NCBI RefSeq assembly: GCF_048564905.1
Contig: NC_133007.1
Coordinates: 20,334,001 to 20,398,000, forward strand
Length of the DNA stretch: 64,000 nt
Direction of reading: 5' to 3'
From: Vicugna pacos
Taxonomy: Eukaryota > Chordata > Mammalia > Artiodactyla > Camelidae
The notes beneath the pieces were generated by a model, which was given only the letters and a program-made list of their open reading frames with translations, was not told the origin of the DNA and searched no databases. The translations under genes were made by a program, and so were the position numbers. This document shows, piece by piece, positions 49,399-62,384 of the stretch; position 1 is the stretch's first letter; every line of letters starts with the position of its first letter.

Positions 49399-49522
49399 TT
49401 GATCATGAAATATTTCAATTAAATGATTAATTTTGAAAGATAGGACTAACACTTAGAGGGGGAAGCTTAAATTTTACTTATACAGAGAATCTCATTCTCT
49501 GATTCTAAGTAAGATTTTTCTC

Positions 49523-49890
49523 TGTTTTATGGACTGAAAGTTTGTGTCCCTCCAAAATTTCTGTGTTGAAATCCTAATCCCCAATGCGATGGTACTACGA
49601 AGTGAGGCTTCTGGGAGGTGTTTAGGCCTTAAGAGTGGAGTCATCATGAATGAGACTAGTATCCTTATTTTAAAAATAAGCCCCATGGAGCTCTCTCACC
49701 CTTTCTGCTAAGTGAAGACACCATGAGAAAATGACCATCTACAACCTGGAAGAGGGCCCTTACCAGAACTCAACCATATCAAGTGCCTTGATATCCTGGA
49801 CTTCCAGAACTGTCAGACGTAAGTTTCTGTTGTTTGTAAGCCACCAAGTCTACCGTATCTGTTACAACAGCCGCAATGGACTTAAGGCAG
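49523..49890 (+). mobile_element. MLT1-like solo LTR (ERVL-MaLR fossil)
   Basis: It starts 'tgttttatggactgaaagtt', 'tgtgtccctccaaaatttct', 'gttgaaatcctaatccccaa', and ends with 'ttccagaactgtcagacgta' and 'gccaccaagtctaccgtatc', the classic MLT1 order. It is an old solo LTR about 370 bp long. It is opposite in orientation to the one at 47814, so the two are not the ends of one provirus. Confidence 0.85.
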
Positions 49891-50180
49891 CATTTGTTTG
49901 TCAGATTAATTTCTGTCAAGTATACCTGAACTTATACATCCGAATAAACGTTAACTCTCAAAGCAGTCACCTTGGGAATGTAATAAATTCTAATGAAATA
50001 ATTACTGCCTGAAATTTTGAGTAGATCACTTTAAGAAGTTATTTCAGAACCAATATATAAATTACATCATTATCAGTCTCATGACTTTGTAATGACACCT
50101 CATTTTTAACTGGAATAGCCATAAGTTGAGTTATCAAGATAGGCAAGCGTTAGATTTGGTTCCAAGTGATTTGGACCATT

Positions 50181-50198
50181 AAAAAAAAGGGGGGGGGG
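50181..50198 (+). repeat. A8-G10 homopolymer junction
   Basis: Eight A followed directly by ten G. Confidence 0.85.
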
Positions 50199-50912
50199 TC
50201 ATATATCCTCATAACAGCCAAAAGAGTGAGCTGCAAGATTTGGGTGCAGTTCTAAAACAGGAAAGGAAAAAACCAAAAGTGGGAGCACTGAATTAAGAGC
50301 TTAGCCTTTCCAGATCACCCATCTGAAAAGGGCTATACTCTCTGGATATATAAGTTATGGTATACTGCTTAATAAGACTCTGGCTCTGTTCAATTAGTCA
50401 CAACTTGTATGTATTACTCATCAAAAGTCATTTATATTTAGAGAATGTTTAAATGTATTCAAGTTAAACTATATGTCTACTGTATATCAATGCCCATCTA
50501 TTACATGCATTACCGAATTCCTTCTTGTACTAATGCTGACACTGTGAGACTTATGTATCTGGATACCAAACCCTGGAGACATATTTCTCCCTCATTCCTT
50601 CCATAGACACTGGGAACCTGATTTCATAGATTTCAAGGTTCCACCCTACAGACCTGGGAATCCGAATGTCAAACTGTGAAGCAGGACTTATTTGATAATC
50701 ACATACACATGGCTTCACAAACACACACTCACTCCATATGGGCTGTCCAGAATCGCTACACAAGTCTACTTTCCTCCCAGTCACATATATTTCAAGTTGC
50801 TGACAACAGAGCCCCATTAACAACTTCATAGGTAAAGCTGGGCTCTATCACTGGCCTTGATATATGGCACTCTTGGTGGTCACTAAGCCCCTTTCATACC
50901 CATGATGTCACT

Positions 50913-50926
50913 GTTTCCATAGAAAC
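50913..50926. promoter_or_regulatory. RFX X-box motif (candidate)
   Basis: GTTTCCATAGAAAC is a palindromic match to the RFX-family X-box. Sequence match only. Confidence 0.4.
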
Positions 50927-53699
50927 AACATCACTACATTCTCAAAGGGGGACAAACTACAGAGGATTCTCAAAGACAACAAAACCCAAACAGTGCAATT
51001 GGAATATGCAAGCTGTTAGCTAAAGTGTTTTTTTAATAAGGGTGTTTTAGTTTCTTTGGAGAAAAATACAAGCACAAAGAGATTTTTAAATTACAAATAA
51101 ATGGGGAATAAATGCAACTAGAAAATACAACCGCTAAACTTCTTTCTGAAATGTAATCCATTCTACTTTGTGTAAGCCAGATTTAAGAAATTTAACTATT
51201 CTTAAAATAAGACTTGTAACTCTATAACATACACATGTTAATGTTTTAATGCTTTTAAAAACATTTAACATTTTAAAATGCTTTTTGCCTTTATGTATTT
51301 ATTTGCTATAAACTTAACAGAATTGAGAGTAACTTTAATGATTTTTTTGGCAGTTCAACTAAGAAAGAAAAACAATCTCATATGCAGTCAGACTCCAAAA
51401 GAAAATATAAGAACCAAGCCACAATCATGCAAATATTCAACAATGGAACTATATGAAATTGGACACAGAGAATGGCAAAGTCAAACTATTTTACAAAACC
51501 TGAACAGAACATTTTCAAAATTAATAACAAAAATAAAAAAGTTCATGAAGAAAAAAAATCAGATACTAGTACCATCTTCTGATTGTTTATATAAACATAA
51601 GAGACTACACTAGTATTGTCAGAAATGGCCCACTGTGCTTAGGGGGAGTAACTAGCACATTCTTTCAAGTGTTTATAATTAACTGCCCGATTCACAGCTC
51701 CAGAAACATCTTAGGAATGCCTTTCTGGATGTGGGACAGTCTTTTCAAAGGCTGCAAATGTTGCCCAAACCAGTCATTCAAAAGCAGTCTAACTCAGAAA
51801 AGATGAGAGTGCAAAGAGTGTGGTCCCAGAGAGACCACACGCCTTCAAACGTGAGCTCTGTCCCAGCTGAGAACCACAATCAAGCAACAGTATCAGAGGT
51901 TACAGGCTGTCGTTTCTTCTCTTCCTGAGCAACGGCGAGTATGGAAGCCATAAAGTTTACAAGCCGAGGGAAAGGGTCCTAATGGAATCAACTAATCATC
52001 GTCCTGTGCATGCCACTATGAACCCCCACAGAACAGCCTGCCAAGCCCAGGACTATTCCTTTGTAATCGACCTTAGGTCAAATCCACTAGGCTTAAATAG
52101 GCACTCAAACCTCACTATTTAAAGACAGTAAGTCCTAAAAGACTCATTTACTCATCCTAGTGGTAGACTTGTTTGCGGGAGCTCTCCCTCTCCTGAAGAC
52201 TCACATGCAAGAAGCAGCATAAAGAAATACCAATGACACAGAGTGACAGCCAACACCTGCCAGAATCCTGCAACAGGTGAGACAGGTACGACTGTCAGTT
52301 TTCCACCGTAGACCGTAAGGGCTTAGCCTATGGGGAGACACAAACATCCAGAGCTGAGGGTCAAGCCAGAGGATATAAAACACATGGAACTACAAGAGAC
52401 CACTTACGTGTCAACCAGGAAACAAACTAAGGTAGGTGAGGAGAACGGAGGGAAGTAGAGTTAGATTCACGGGAAAGGAAAAGGTAACAGACAAGGTGGG
52501 TGGGGGGAGCTGCACCTATGCTTCCTATCCAACTGGGCTGCTCTTTTATCAATTCTTCCCCAGCCACCCCCACCACCGTCACCGCCCCCACATCCCACCC
52601 TCCTGTTGGGAGATACAGGGGAAAGGAGTCACTGCTTTACAAGCAGGTCAGACGAAAATTCCTGGTCTCAGGGCTCCCAGACAAGTGAGAAGACAAGTGT
52701 CTAACAATTCTGATTAATGTTATAAACACTGTGTGGTAAAGTGGAAGGATGACTAGAGGTTTGACAGGAAGACAAGGTAGGAGGGGAATATGAGGGCTGG
52801 GAGAGAATGAGCAAGAAAAACACATGCGGTGGCCTCCAGGTACCAACACAGCATTCAGGAAATACAAACAGCACCGTGCATTTGGAGGAAGTGAACGAGA
52901 GGAGTGGTTAAAATAAGGCTCAAAATTTAGCCGGGGCACAATTCATGGCCAATTTTTTAAATAATCAAATCAAGATAAAAAAAAATCTGGCACATTTGAT
53001 TAATAGAGTTGCTTCAAAGGGAGAAATGTCCTCTCTGAAATTTAGTTTAAAAAAAGAGAGGTTTCTACAGCCAGTAAAGAAATCTAGAGATGCATGGCTA
53101 AGTCAGCTGCGGAAACCAAGGGTTGCAATCAAGGTGATCCACAGCACTAAGAAGGCAATCGAGGCCTCAAGATCCCACACATGCAGCAGATGGGGGCCAC
53201 CTCCCTGCCACCACCACCCCGACCCACTATCACTAAGGATGATGTTGCCTTTTGACGACTCTTGTGTAGGTACCAGATTTGAACTCGGATTTCTTACTGC
53301 TCATAGCATTCTCTGGCAGCACTTATTAGAAAAATCACATACAGATGTGAGCAGAGAAACCCACTGGCTTCCACTGTCCTCCCGATGCGTTAACTCCCTG
53401 GCTTTTGCTAAGTTCTGGATAGAGCTCCCTTTCTAGTCTCCTCCAACCACGAAGGCTCTGCAGCATTTGTCATGGATTCAAGGCCTGAATGTGGGTGGCT
53501 CTGTAACAAGCTAAGTTTTTTATTATTTTGGATGTCCCACCAACTCTTTCCGTGCATCTGTCTCCCATCTAGTATGGCCCTTTCACCTCTAACACCCAAG
53601 CTTTCTGACCAATCCTTGGGAAAGACTTGTACAAAAGTCAGTTTCCCCTAGGAATCATTTGGAATGTCAATACCATCAGGGCCATTGCATCATCCTTAA

Positions 53700-53825
53700 C
53701 AGAGAAACTTGTCAAATTTTGGACTTCTCCCAATCTGATGGGTCAAAAATATTAGTTTGGTGAAATTTTAAGTAGCATATTTCTCATAATGAAAAAGTTT
53801 GGGCATCCATTCAAATGCCCTGTAA
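53700..53825 (-). mobile_element. Old L1 fragment, antisense
   Basis: 'ttctcccaatctgatgggtc', 'aaaaatattagtttggtgaa' and 'aaaaagtttgggcatccatt' recall the antisense L1M region before 'catttctctgattactaatg'. Heavily diverged. Confidence 0.5.
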
Positions 53826-54085
53826 GTGGAAGGTGCTTAAGTAGTGTTTAAATGACTGAAGGTCCTGGAATCATTAAGAGATCATCGAAAAGAAGTTAAT
53901 TCCTAAATAAGGCGGCACACTCAGAATCAGCTCTAGCGGACAATGTGAAAAACCAAAATCCCAGACTCAGATCAAATTCATGAGTGACTCTGAGACTCAA
54001 TGAGAGGTGACTTTTGCATAATCATCATCCACTCAGAGACACCCAGAGACAGGAGACCTTGTTACTCCACATAACAAGCCACTGA

Positions 54086-54089
<4 letters not shown>

Positions 54090-54118
<29 letters not shown>
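54090..54118 (+). repeat. (GT)n microsatellite
   Basis: About 14 GT units, uninterrupted, then ACGTAC. Likely polymorphic in length. Confidence 0.93.
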
Positions 54119-54121
<3 letters not shown>

Positions 54122-54875
54122 TACCCCCTTGTGTGTAAGTAAATGTCTCTGAGAGAGAAGGAAGGAAGGCAAAGAAGTTGAGGAGCAAATGTGACAGTAA
54201 GACTCATGACGCTAACATTTGAAGATGATTAATTTACACGGGCAGGTAAGAAAGGAAACAGTAAATTAAATAGTGTCCACGTCGACGCAGGCTTTGACCA
54301 ACAGCTGAAAGTCCCAAGGACTCACAAGGAGTTCGAATGTAATAAAGACCTTTTAGAAGGAGAGCAAAATCCATTAGAAGATTAAGTTCAGCCCAGAAGC
54401 CAAAGTAAAGGAAAACCATTGCAGGAATGTTTACTGACACATCAGAGCACAGCAGAGCAAAACAATCATTCTGCCACAACGCTGGACAGTCTCATGGGCT
54501 GCGCTCAGTACATGGCTGATGCTCATTTGTTCCCTGTCTCCTTGTCTCTATTCTAATTTACTGAATTTTTATCAACCATATTACTAACCATAAAGTCTGG
54601 GCTAGCTTGATCACACAGAAAATAATCACCAGCATGGTTTTTCAGCATTTCTCTTGTGTATGAGAATTCATTCATGCAATGAGTTTACAACCCTACAGAG
54701 GTCATTCTCCAAAGGATTTCATCTGACCTTCTTCACCCTACGGCCACTGATTACAGCTCTCACTTTGGCTGGGACTCCTGTCCTGATCAGCACCGTACAC
54801 CCAGCAGCAGCAGGTCATGAAAGAGGAAATCAGAGAATCAGTAAATAGCTCAGAGCAATTCACTGCCTATCCTGT

Positions 54876-54906
54876 TAAAAAAAAAACAAAAACACACACA
54901 CACACA
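54876..54906 (+). repeat. A-rich to (CA)n tract
   Basis: A10, CAAAAA, then about six CA units. Confidence 0.8.
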
Positions 54907-55444
54907 ACTTCTGAGCAAATAACTCACATTCAAATCCCTCTCCTGGGCCAGCTACCCTGGTCTCTCTGCAAGAAACAGTAAAAGATGCTGAAGAAGAGAG
55001 AACTATTTGGGGAAGGGTCTAGGGTGCTGCCTTCAGTCGGACCAGGTCTGGGTGGAATAGGCAAGCACAGAAAAGAATAAATCCCAGCTTCCAGAGGAAG
55101 AACCATTGTAAATAAAAGCTGTTGGAAAGGCGGGAAAAAGTCTGACCAATCTATACTACAAACCCTGGGAGCCTCCTCAAAATAAAATGCTCTTCAAGGT
55201 CATCTTGAGTCCTTCCCACTACTTTAAAAACAGCCTGACAGATGCTAATTAACCCTCCTGATTCCACAGCCCCAAGGGAGATGTAAATGTGTTTAACTGA
55301 TGAGCACATTCAATCTCTACTATTCCTGGAGCTCTAACAGCTTTGTAAAGGGCCTTTGGAAGAAAAGCATTTTGACAGCATCATAGAATGTCCAAACTGA
55401 AATGGACCACAAAGAGCCTCTCTGGATAGGCAGCAAGAATATTG

Positions 55445-55466
55445 GCCAAAAAAAAAAAAAAAAAAG
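55445..55466 (+). repeat. Poly(A) run next to a MIR
   Basis: About 20 consecutive A. Could be the tail of a lost or very short retro-insertion. Confidence 0.75.
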
Positions 55467-55479
55467 GTTTGGAGAACGA

Positions 55480-55610
55480 TCTAGATCCAAATCCCCAGAT
55501 CGAGCCTCAATCAGCTGTGTGAGGCCAGGTAAGTAACTCAAGCCATCTAAGTGTCAGTCTCTCTACCGGCAAACGGAAGACAATACCGCCCACTCCATGG
55601 GCTGTGTTGG
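55480..55610 (+). mobile_element. MIR SINE fragment
   Basis: 'gatctagatccaaatcccca', 'atcagctgtgtgaggccagg', 'taagtaactcaagccatcta' and 'agtgtcagtctctctaccgg' follow a sense MIR. Confidence 0.75.
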
Positions 55611-56725
55611 TAAAAAGCCCAGCCCTGTTCCCCATTTACAGCTGTAATCTGTGGTTTAGTGTGAACAGTGGTATACTGTAAAGTACTGCGGTAGTTTATA
55701 ACTCAGAACATACCACCCTCACATCCCTTCTCCTTTGTAACCACTCACCAGTCCCAGCCTCTCGTGACATGCCAGCCACCATAGAAAACACATGCATGTG
55801 GATTCTCAAGGCCGCATGTTCCTTACTGTAAAATGCCCAACACGTTTGCCTATTGTTAGTCAGCCAGCAAGCCACCACAGCAAGGCAGTGGTGGAGCCAG
55901 CTTGCCAACCCGCCTCCCAAGGCCAAGTTTCTCATGCTCCCTCTGCTGTGCCCCGGAGGCACAGCGGCTGTGAACTTGACTCCCTACTCCAGCAGGCTCA
56001 CCTCCCTAGAGCCCCGCCTCAAAACCTGAGGCCTCTGCTCCGGTTCCAAGTGCCTTCAACTTTAATTTCCATCTGTCGCTCTCATTAACAAGCTGCATAC
56101 TTCCTCTTCAGGGTCCAAACAAAAGACACTAAGCAAGAAGGCCTAAGGAGATTTCTCTACAGTCCCGGGAAACCTATGAAATCTTAATGAGAGGATGGTC
56201 CGTTAGCCTAAACACATTCAGATTATTTTCAAGTGAAAATGAGAAACACTTGTTAGGGTCGGCATGGTACATGTAGGAGGCGAGGGTGGGGCAGGGGGAG
56301 GTGTCAGCCACATGAGGTGATGGAGGCTCTCATGTTCACCCATTCCTACACATGATGGCACAGGTCATTCCCAACCAGTGGCACCCTCCTCAGCTGCTCC
56401 TGGGCACCCAAAATCTCAGCCCTTTGAGGTCCTAACTTAAAAAAAAAAATTAGAGTCAATGACACGAAACATTTCATCAAAAACTCCTAGTAGAAAAATA
56501 AGAAACGCTTCTTGGTTTAGCCAAGTTGATCAGAATCACACAGCTCCAGAATCCAGGAATCCTATGTCCCCTTTTCCTCCTCAACCACCAAGGAGCCTCT
56601 GTAGGAGATGACATTATCTCCCCAAGACAGGAATTATCATTTCCTTGGTACAGGATGTGTCTGCTTTTTATTTTCTGGATTCATGAATTTAAAAAGATAC
56701 ATCTTCAGCCAAACTATTTATCTGT

Positions 56726-56747
56726 GTCAACAACAACAACAACAAAA
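56726..56747 (+). repeat. (CAA)n repeat
   Basis: About six CAA units. Confidence 0.8.
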
Positions 56748-57204
56748 ATTTTAAGTGGGTTGGAAAATAAAAATTGACAGATAATCAAAAGAAAAAACCC
56801 ACAAGACCAGTCTGTTTTGGTGGAGAAACTGCAACTTTCTCACAAGATTACATCCACAAAGGTGGTGACATTTCCTCAGATCTCAGCATCACAAGAGTCA
56901 AAGGAGCAGCTGGAGAATCCAGGATTACGGGAAATGCCTCAACTGTCACTTATCTTATTGACCAGAACTTGACAGGGTAATCTTGTTAATTTTGGCTTTC
57001 TAAGAATGGAAAGTGGTTTATTTGTTGTTGTTGTTTTATTAAATTTTTCTGATAGTTAATAATGGTGACAGGGCAAAATATCAGTTTTTCCCACATCAGT
57101 AACTGTCCTCAGCTTCATACATGAGAAACGCTTTGTTAATTAATCTGAGGGCTCAATCAGTACATATTTGTATGGGCCAGTTAAGTGTCAGGTATGTACC
57201 AGGT

Positions 57205-57415
57205 GCTGTATAGAACAGTCCAGTAGAACTTCCTAGAATAATGGGAATGTTCTGTATCTGTGCTGTCCAGTACACTAGCTACTGGCCACATGTGACTACT
57301 AAGCACTTGAAATGTGGTCTGTGCAACTGAGGGACTGAATTTTTCATTTTACTTTATTTTAAACTTAAATTCCCACGTGTCCGGTGGTTATTGAATTGAA
57401 TAGCACAGCTATAGG
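57205..57415 (+). mobile_element. Nonautonomous hAT-type DNA transposon fossil
   Basis: 'cagtccagtagaacttccta', 'gttctgtatctgtgctgtcc', 'actagctactggccacatgt', 'gcacttgaaatgtggtctgt' and 'tgaattgaatagcacagct' match a common mammalian element in which 'ctgtccaatagaac' and 'ggccacatgtggct' recur. Family certain in type, exact name not. Confidence 0.75.
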
Positions 57416-58759
57416 GGATATCAAGACATGAGCAAATATAATCCCTGAATACAGAACCATGTTCTGTCTGGAGGAACAAGACAAGGACATGAGAAACGCT
57501 AACTCATAAGAACAAGGTAGTAAGTAAAGTTGCCAAGTGAATGACATGGAGCACAGGGAATTTGAGGAACCCAGGGAAGATGTTACAGACACAGCAGAAC
57601 ATGAGCTGAGAGGGTTTAGTAGGACAGCTGAATTGCTGACCAACTGTAGACCAAAGACGACATGGCACCATGTTGCTTTACTCAGATACCCGTATTCCCT
57701 CAGCTCCTCAGCCATGTGCATTAGCTGAGCTAATGCTAATGAACTTATAAACAGGTTATTTTTGTAGGTACTGAGACACTACCACCAAAAAATAAAAAAT
57801 TGTCCAGGAAAGAGTCATATCACTATAGGTGATAGTCAAAGGCACGTTCCCTGGCAGCAGGACAGCCCCACTGGGACTATCGCAGGGTTTGCCTAGAGCA
57901 GTAAGTGATCCTGAGACGAAGGGAGCAAGCAGGGCTCCAAGGCGTTTAGGAAGCTGAGGCAGGAAAGCAGAAGAAAGATCAGCTCTGGGTTATGAAAGTT
58001 CAAGAAGAAGGTCTCTGGCTGATAATGTCTCCATAGAGAGACAAGCAGAGGAAGAACCCCAGGGACAGGTAGAAGGGTGTTCCTGGGTGGGGGCAGGTCT
58101 GCCCTCTCTGGGCATCGTCAGGGCTGTGCCCAAAGCAACGCCTGGCCCACAGGGGAAGTGTCACCTCACCCACCTCAAACCTGCCAGACCGCATTCCCTC
58201 CTTCCCAAGGGCTGTGGAGGGCTGCCTGCTCCTCTAAGGAGGAGACAGCATGCCTGTCCTTGTCCTTTCAAAATGGGGAGGGAACTCAGAAGGGCCCACA
58301 GTATAAATGAAAAAAATGGAGCTGCCTGGTCCAGGCTGCTGCTTTGCTCCAAAATGTTGGCAAAAACTCTAACTGAAGTCCTCTACTCCACTACCAGACA
58401 GTCTTTTTCAACCTATCCCTGTCCTTTCAGAAGTTGGTGGGGGGAAACATATGCTGGGTTGGGGAGGACTTCAAAACTTTTAGCCTTTCAGAGTCCTGCA
58501 TTTAAAGGTCAACAGTCCTAGGAAGGTGTCCTTCATCAGTTAACACCCTGAAGGAGAATGTTCATGTAAAAAGAAAATTCCCAGAATTTGCCTCTGGGCG
58601 AATGGGCACAGGGCAAGTCCTGGAAGCTGGGCAGAACCTCCCTGAGGGGGAACATTAGCACAGAAAGGAGAAATGGGACAGACCCTCTTGGCTATCTGGC
58701 CTAAGGCTGACCCTAGGCTGTACTCCCAGAGTCAGCAGGAGGGGGCAGACTGAGTACGG

Positions 58760-58870
58760 AATCTGATTGCACAAGACCTGGGTTCACACCCCAGGACTGT
58801 CATTTAGCAGTTGGTGTTACCATGGGGAAGTTTCTTCACCAGGTCTTCACTTTCTCTATGCAAAAGCCCC
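58760..58870 (+). mobile_element. MIR SINE fragment
   Basis: 'gacctgggttcacaccccag' and 'accatggggaagtttcttca' match the 5' half of MIR. Confidence 0.65.
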
Positions 58871-59019
58871 TGTTGATCAGGTGTCAGTACAACCATCGCT
58901 TTTTCAGGGAAGAGATTTCCAATGAGTCAAGTCCCCCGACCATGCACACTAACCACACCATGGACCGTCTCCTTTAGCAGATCTGGGTTGAAAGTCCCCA
59001 CTCCTGTGTAACTGTCTGA

Positions 59020-59168
59020 TTAGCCCTTGATTCTCTTTTCTCTCAGCTTCATTAAGACAGGGAACATGTCCATTCTTTTTTCTCACTACTATGCCCCAAA
59101 CCCCAACACAATATGTGGTGCATAGTAGGTTTCAAATTAATATGTGTTGAACAACTGAATAAATGTTT
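59020..59168 (+). mobile_element. L2 3'-end fragment
   Basis: 'ttcattaagacagggaacat', 'gtgcatagtaggtttcaaat' and 'atgtgttgaacaactgaata' follow the L2 terminus ('cacatagtaggtgctcaataaatatttgttgaatga'). Confidence 0.8.
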
Positions 59169-59792
59169 AATTGAGCTCCTGAATGTAAAAATGATCTATA
59201 AAATACGAAGCACAATGGGACCACTTGTGATTGTTACTTGGTGTGGATGATGACATGAGAATTAATCCTCTTAGCTGCTGGAAATCATTCTGCTTTCATT
59301 TAAGTAACAAAACTGCTGCATTTGAAGGACACCACAAGGAAAGGGACTCTTACAAGCTATCCCACGGAGCCCTGTTTCAGTATTCTCTTCATGACCATGC
59401 CAAGATATCCAGCTCATCTGGGTTCAGACGCAGCATTGCCAGTATTGCTTTATTCCGATCCATTGCTGGTCACTGTGGGAGCCTTAGTTGAGTCATCTGG
59501 CCTTTTAAAAAGCGAGAGGCCTATTGGCGCAATCTGCTGGGTATGTGGTGCTGGGCCATAGACAATGCATTCTGGCCATGGGTTAGGCTGAGAAAAGCAC
59601 TCCAGGTCCCACCAGCCCCCACCTCTGTCTGAATCCAACTCTATACCCAAAGTGCCACGGGCATCAGGGGCCGAAGGAAACTGCAGTGGCCAAGGCCCGG
59701 GAGAGCTTGCTCCCCCATGCTGTTACATTCAAGGGAACAAAGGCCTTCCAAGTTGCACTGAGCTGGTCTGAAGATGCAAGGCCTTTATGCAG

Positions 59793-59832
59793 GTTTCCAA
59801 GGAGATGACTCAGATGCTGTTACCATAGAAAC
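59793..59832. promoter_or_regulatory. Candidate RFX/AP-1 motif cluster
   Basis: GTTTCCAAGG (X-box half, 59793-59802), TGACTCA (perfect AP-1, 59806-59812) and GTTACCATAGAAAC (X-box, 59819-59832) lie within 40 bp. Such density is unusual for random intron, but function is inferred. Confidence 0.4.
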
Positions 59833-60424
59833 TGTTGCTACCATTCATTGTCCATCACCCCTTGACAGAAAGGAGGAGGGGGTAGGGGGTTGATGGAGAA
59901 GGAGACAAGAAGAGTTGGATTTCAGTCAGCATGAAAGAAACATATTGAGGTGGGTCCCCTAAAGACTTCTATGGTGTATATAACAAAACCTCCAGTCTCT
60001 AAAGGAGGTGGATTAGGGACATGAGTGTTCACAGTTCATTGTTATTTGTGCTGGTAGAGTTGAGGTTAGTAAAGTGCCACATAAGAATGACCTCTACCCA
60101 TTTGTTGGGCTCCGTCACCTAGGATGTCTAGAGGAAACACTCGAGTGTAAGGGTCATCGGCAATGGTCAGGCCATAACCCTTGAAGCTGTATAGGACCAT
60201 AAGGAAACTAATGTATGCTGTCCCCTCCCTTCTTTTCTGCTGAAAATGTTTTTTTTCAGGTAAAAGAGGAGGACATTAGAAGTTCCTCTGACTTTTGCTA
60301 ATATCTCATAACATCTACTACCAATGAAGTGTTCATTTTTCTTAATCTAATGAGAGCAGCTTATGGGAAAAACAGAAAAATTCCATAAATAAAAGCACAT
60401 AGAAATGTCTGTGGGTAATAGAAG

Positions 60425-60600
60425 ACATATTGAGCTTGGCATCAAGTCTGAAGATCAGAATTTGAAGGTCAGTCTCATCACTTATTATATACATGACCTT
60501 GGGCACTTAAGTGCTTGAGTCTCAATTACCTCTTTTATGCCATGGGAACAGTAACTGCCAGTCTACTTCATGTGGTATAAAACCTTATGAAAGGACTATG
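60425..60600 (+). mobile_element. MIR SINE
   Basis: 'gagcttggcatcaagtctga', 'tacatgaccttgggcactta' and 'ctcaattacctcttttatgc' fit a sense MIR. Confidence 0.75.
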
Positions 60601-61420
60601 CCATCCTGTGCCAAGCACCATGACGTTGCCTGCCTAACACGCCATACCCATATTAGCGAAAGGCTTGTAACTTCAGTTACTCCAGGCAGGACTTGCTATA
60701 AAATCCTTTTGTTATCCAACTTTATGTTTGAAAAACAGTTGGTACCCAACCAATTACTATGATATTAAAATTATGAGTGATAAGATGGACTACATCACCA
60801 CAGCTCTCTGTTTATTTTCTTTTCTAGGCCCTCAGACCATATGCAAGCATCAAGTCTGACAGTTAGACCTACCTTTTTCCCAAAGTAGTCTCAGAAAGTC
60901 AAATTTCAATTGGGAATGAGATGAAGTTATAGAAGAAGCTCTCTGGAGTAGGAGGGATAGAAAGCGGAAACTGTTTGGGGGGAAACAATGTCCGGCAGGT
61001 ACATTGACAAACCTGGCAACATCAAATTAGGGTAGAGAATGGGGGCGAGCAAAGATCTGGAGTTTGGAAATAGAAACAAGAGGACAAAATACATATTGCT
61101 GCTACCCCAATCTAGAAAGTTTTCACATCTTTCACACCCTTTATAAAGACAACAGAAAGTCTGAAATTCCTCTTACAAAGTAAGTCTCGCAAAGCTGCCA
61201 GGCAGGACCTGCAGTCCGCCCTATCTGCTCCAGGAAAGGTGACTCAGGCCTGGGCGCTCCAGAAGCCAGACAAAGGGGGCATTCAGACATTACCAGATGG
61301 AGCAAAGAAAATGTACTTCAGTTCCTCTAATTCTGCACAAGTTCCTTATTTACGGTTTTCTTTCAAATAACACTGCTGTGCATTGTTGGGATAATACTCT
61401 CACATCAGGAGCATCTCTGT

Positions 61421-61483
61421 TTTATAATTGAAGTATAGTCAGTTTACAATGTTGTGTCAATTTCTGGTGCACAGCCTAATAGT
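61421..61483 (-). mobile_element. Short L1 3'-tail insertion, antisense
   Basis: The reverse complement reads CTGTGCACCAGAAATTGACA, then GTAAACTGACTATACTTCAA, the same 3' terminus as in the young L1 at 49320-49370. Only about 60 bp is present. Any flanking duplication is weak. Confidence 0.75.
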
Positions 61484-61695
61484 TCAGTAAAGGAGTCTCT
61501 CTCTTGAGGTAACAGACAGGAGGAATTAAGAAAGAAAGAGGCAAGGAAAGCAAACGCCTTTCCTATCATGGGATTGGGGGCACCAGCTAATCCTACCTGC
61601 CAGGAAGAAAGGAACTGGGACAATACAAAACATGCTAGATGTCGCAGCTCTTCGGTTTAGGTCCCTCTTGATAATTATAAAGAACCCAGTCCTTG

Positions 61696-61862
61696 TAGGG
61701 GACGGTATAGCTCAGTGGTAGAGTGTATGCTTAGCATGCATGAGGTCATGAGTTCAATCCCCTGTGCATCCATTACAAGTAAGTAAATACCTAATTACCT
61801 ACCCCCCCACCAAAAAAGTAAATAAAACACAAGCTTAAAAAGCATATTCTATAAAAAAAATC
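61696..61862 (+). mobile_element. Camelid tRNA-Ala SINE (vic-1 type)
   Basis: GGTATAGCTCAGTGGTAGAG (A box), ATGCTTAGCATGCATGAGG (alanine AGC anticodon arm) and GAGTTCAATCCCCTG (B-box-like) are followed by an A/T-rich tail with 'tacccccccaccaaaaaag'. The flanks are AAGAACCCAGTCC (from 61680) and AAGAACCCAGCCC (from 61863), a near-perfect duplication. It is more diverged from tRNA than the copy at 24659. Confidence 0.94.
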
Positions 61863-62384
61863 AAGAACCCAGCCCCAAGCCAAGATCACACAATCAAAAA
61901 GGGGTATTGAAGGACAGTGGCCCTTGGTCCCAGCAAATAAGACTTACACTTTAGCTTTAAGTGTGATTCCCACATAGCAACTTTCAGAGCTTTAAATATT
62001 CCTGCATCCCACAATTTGCCCAACCTAAAAATGGATATAGCATTTCTTATCAACAGCTTTTGTGCTTCACTGAGGCAGATCTCTCCAATGAGGACACACT
62101 CGGCGTGCCCATTCTGCCCAGATCTCCTTTGACACCCTCACAGCACAGAAAGGGAGAGCTAGAATCAATCTGGCATGACACATACTGCTATCCAGGCTTC
62201 TTGTTTCGCATTTGAAAAGACCGAGACCAAGAGATCTAATAAAGGACTTGCCCAGGGTCAAGAGCCAAGTAGGCACAGATTTCAGGCTAGAATATTGTAG
62301 TATTATTTCTATCACATTAAACCACCATCAACTACCATCTTATTCCTGTGCAAACTAATTCCATCTCTTCAACTAGATTAAAAT

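Noticed and set aside
47814-49890. One provirus bounded by the two MLT1-like LTRs
   Set aside because: The LTRs are in opposite orientation, and the DNA between them is unique sequence plus a young L1, with no retroviral genes.
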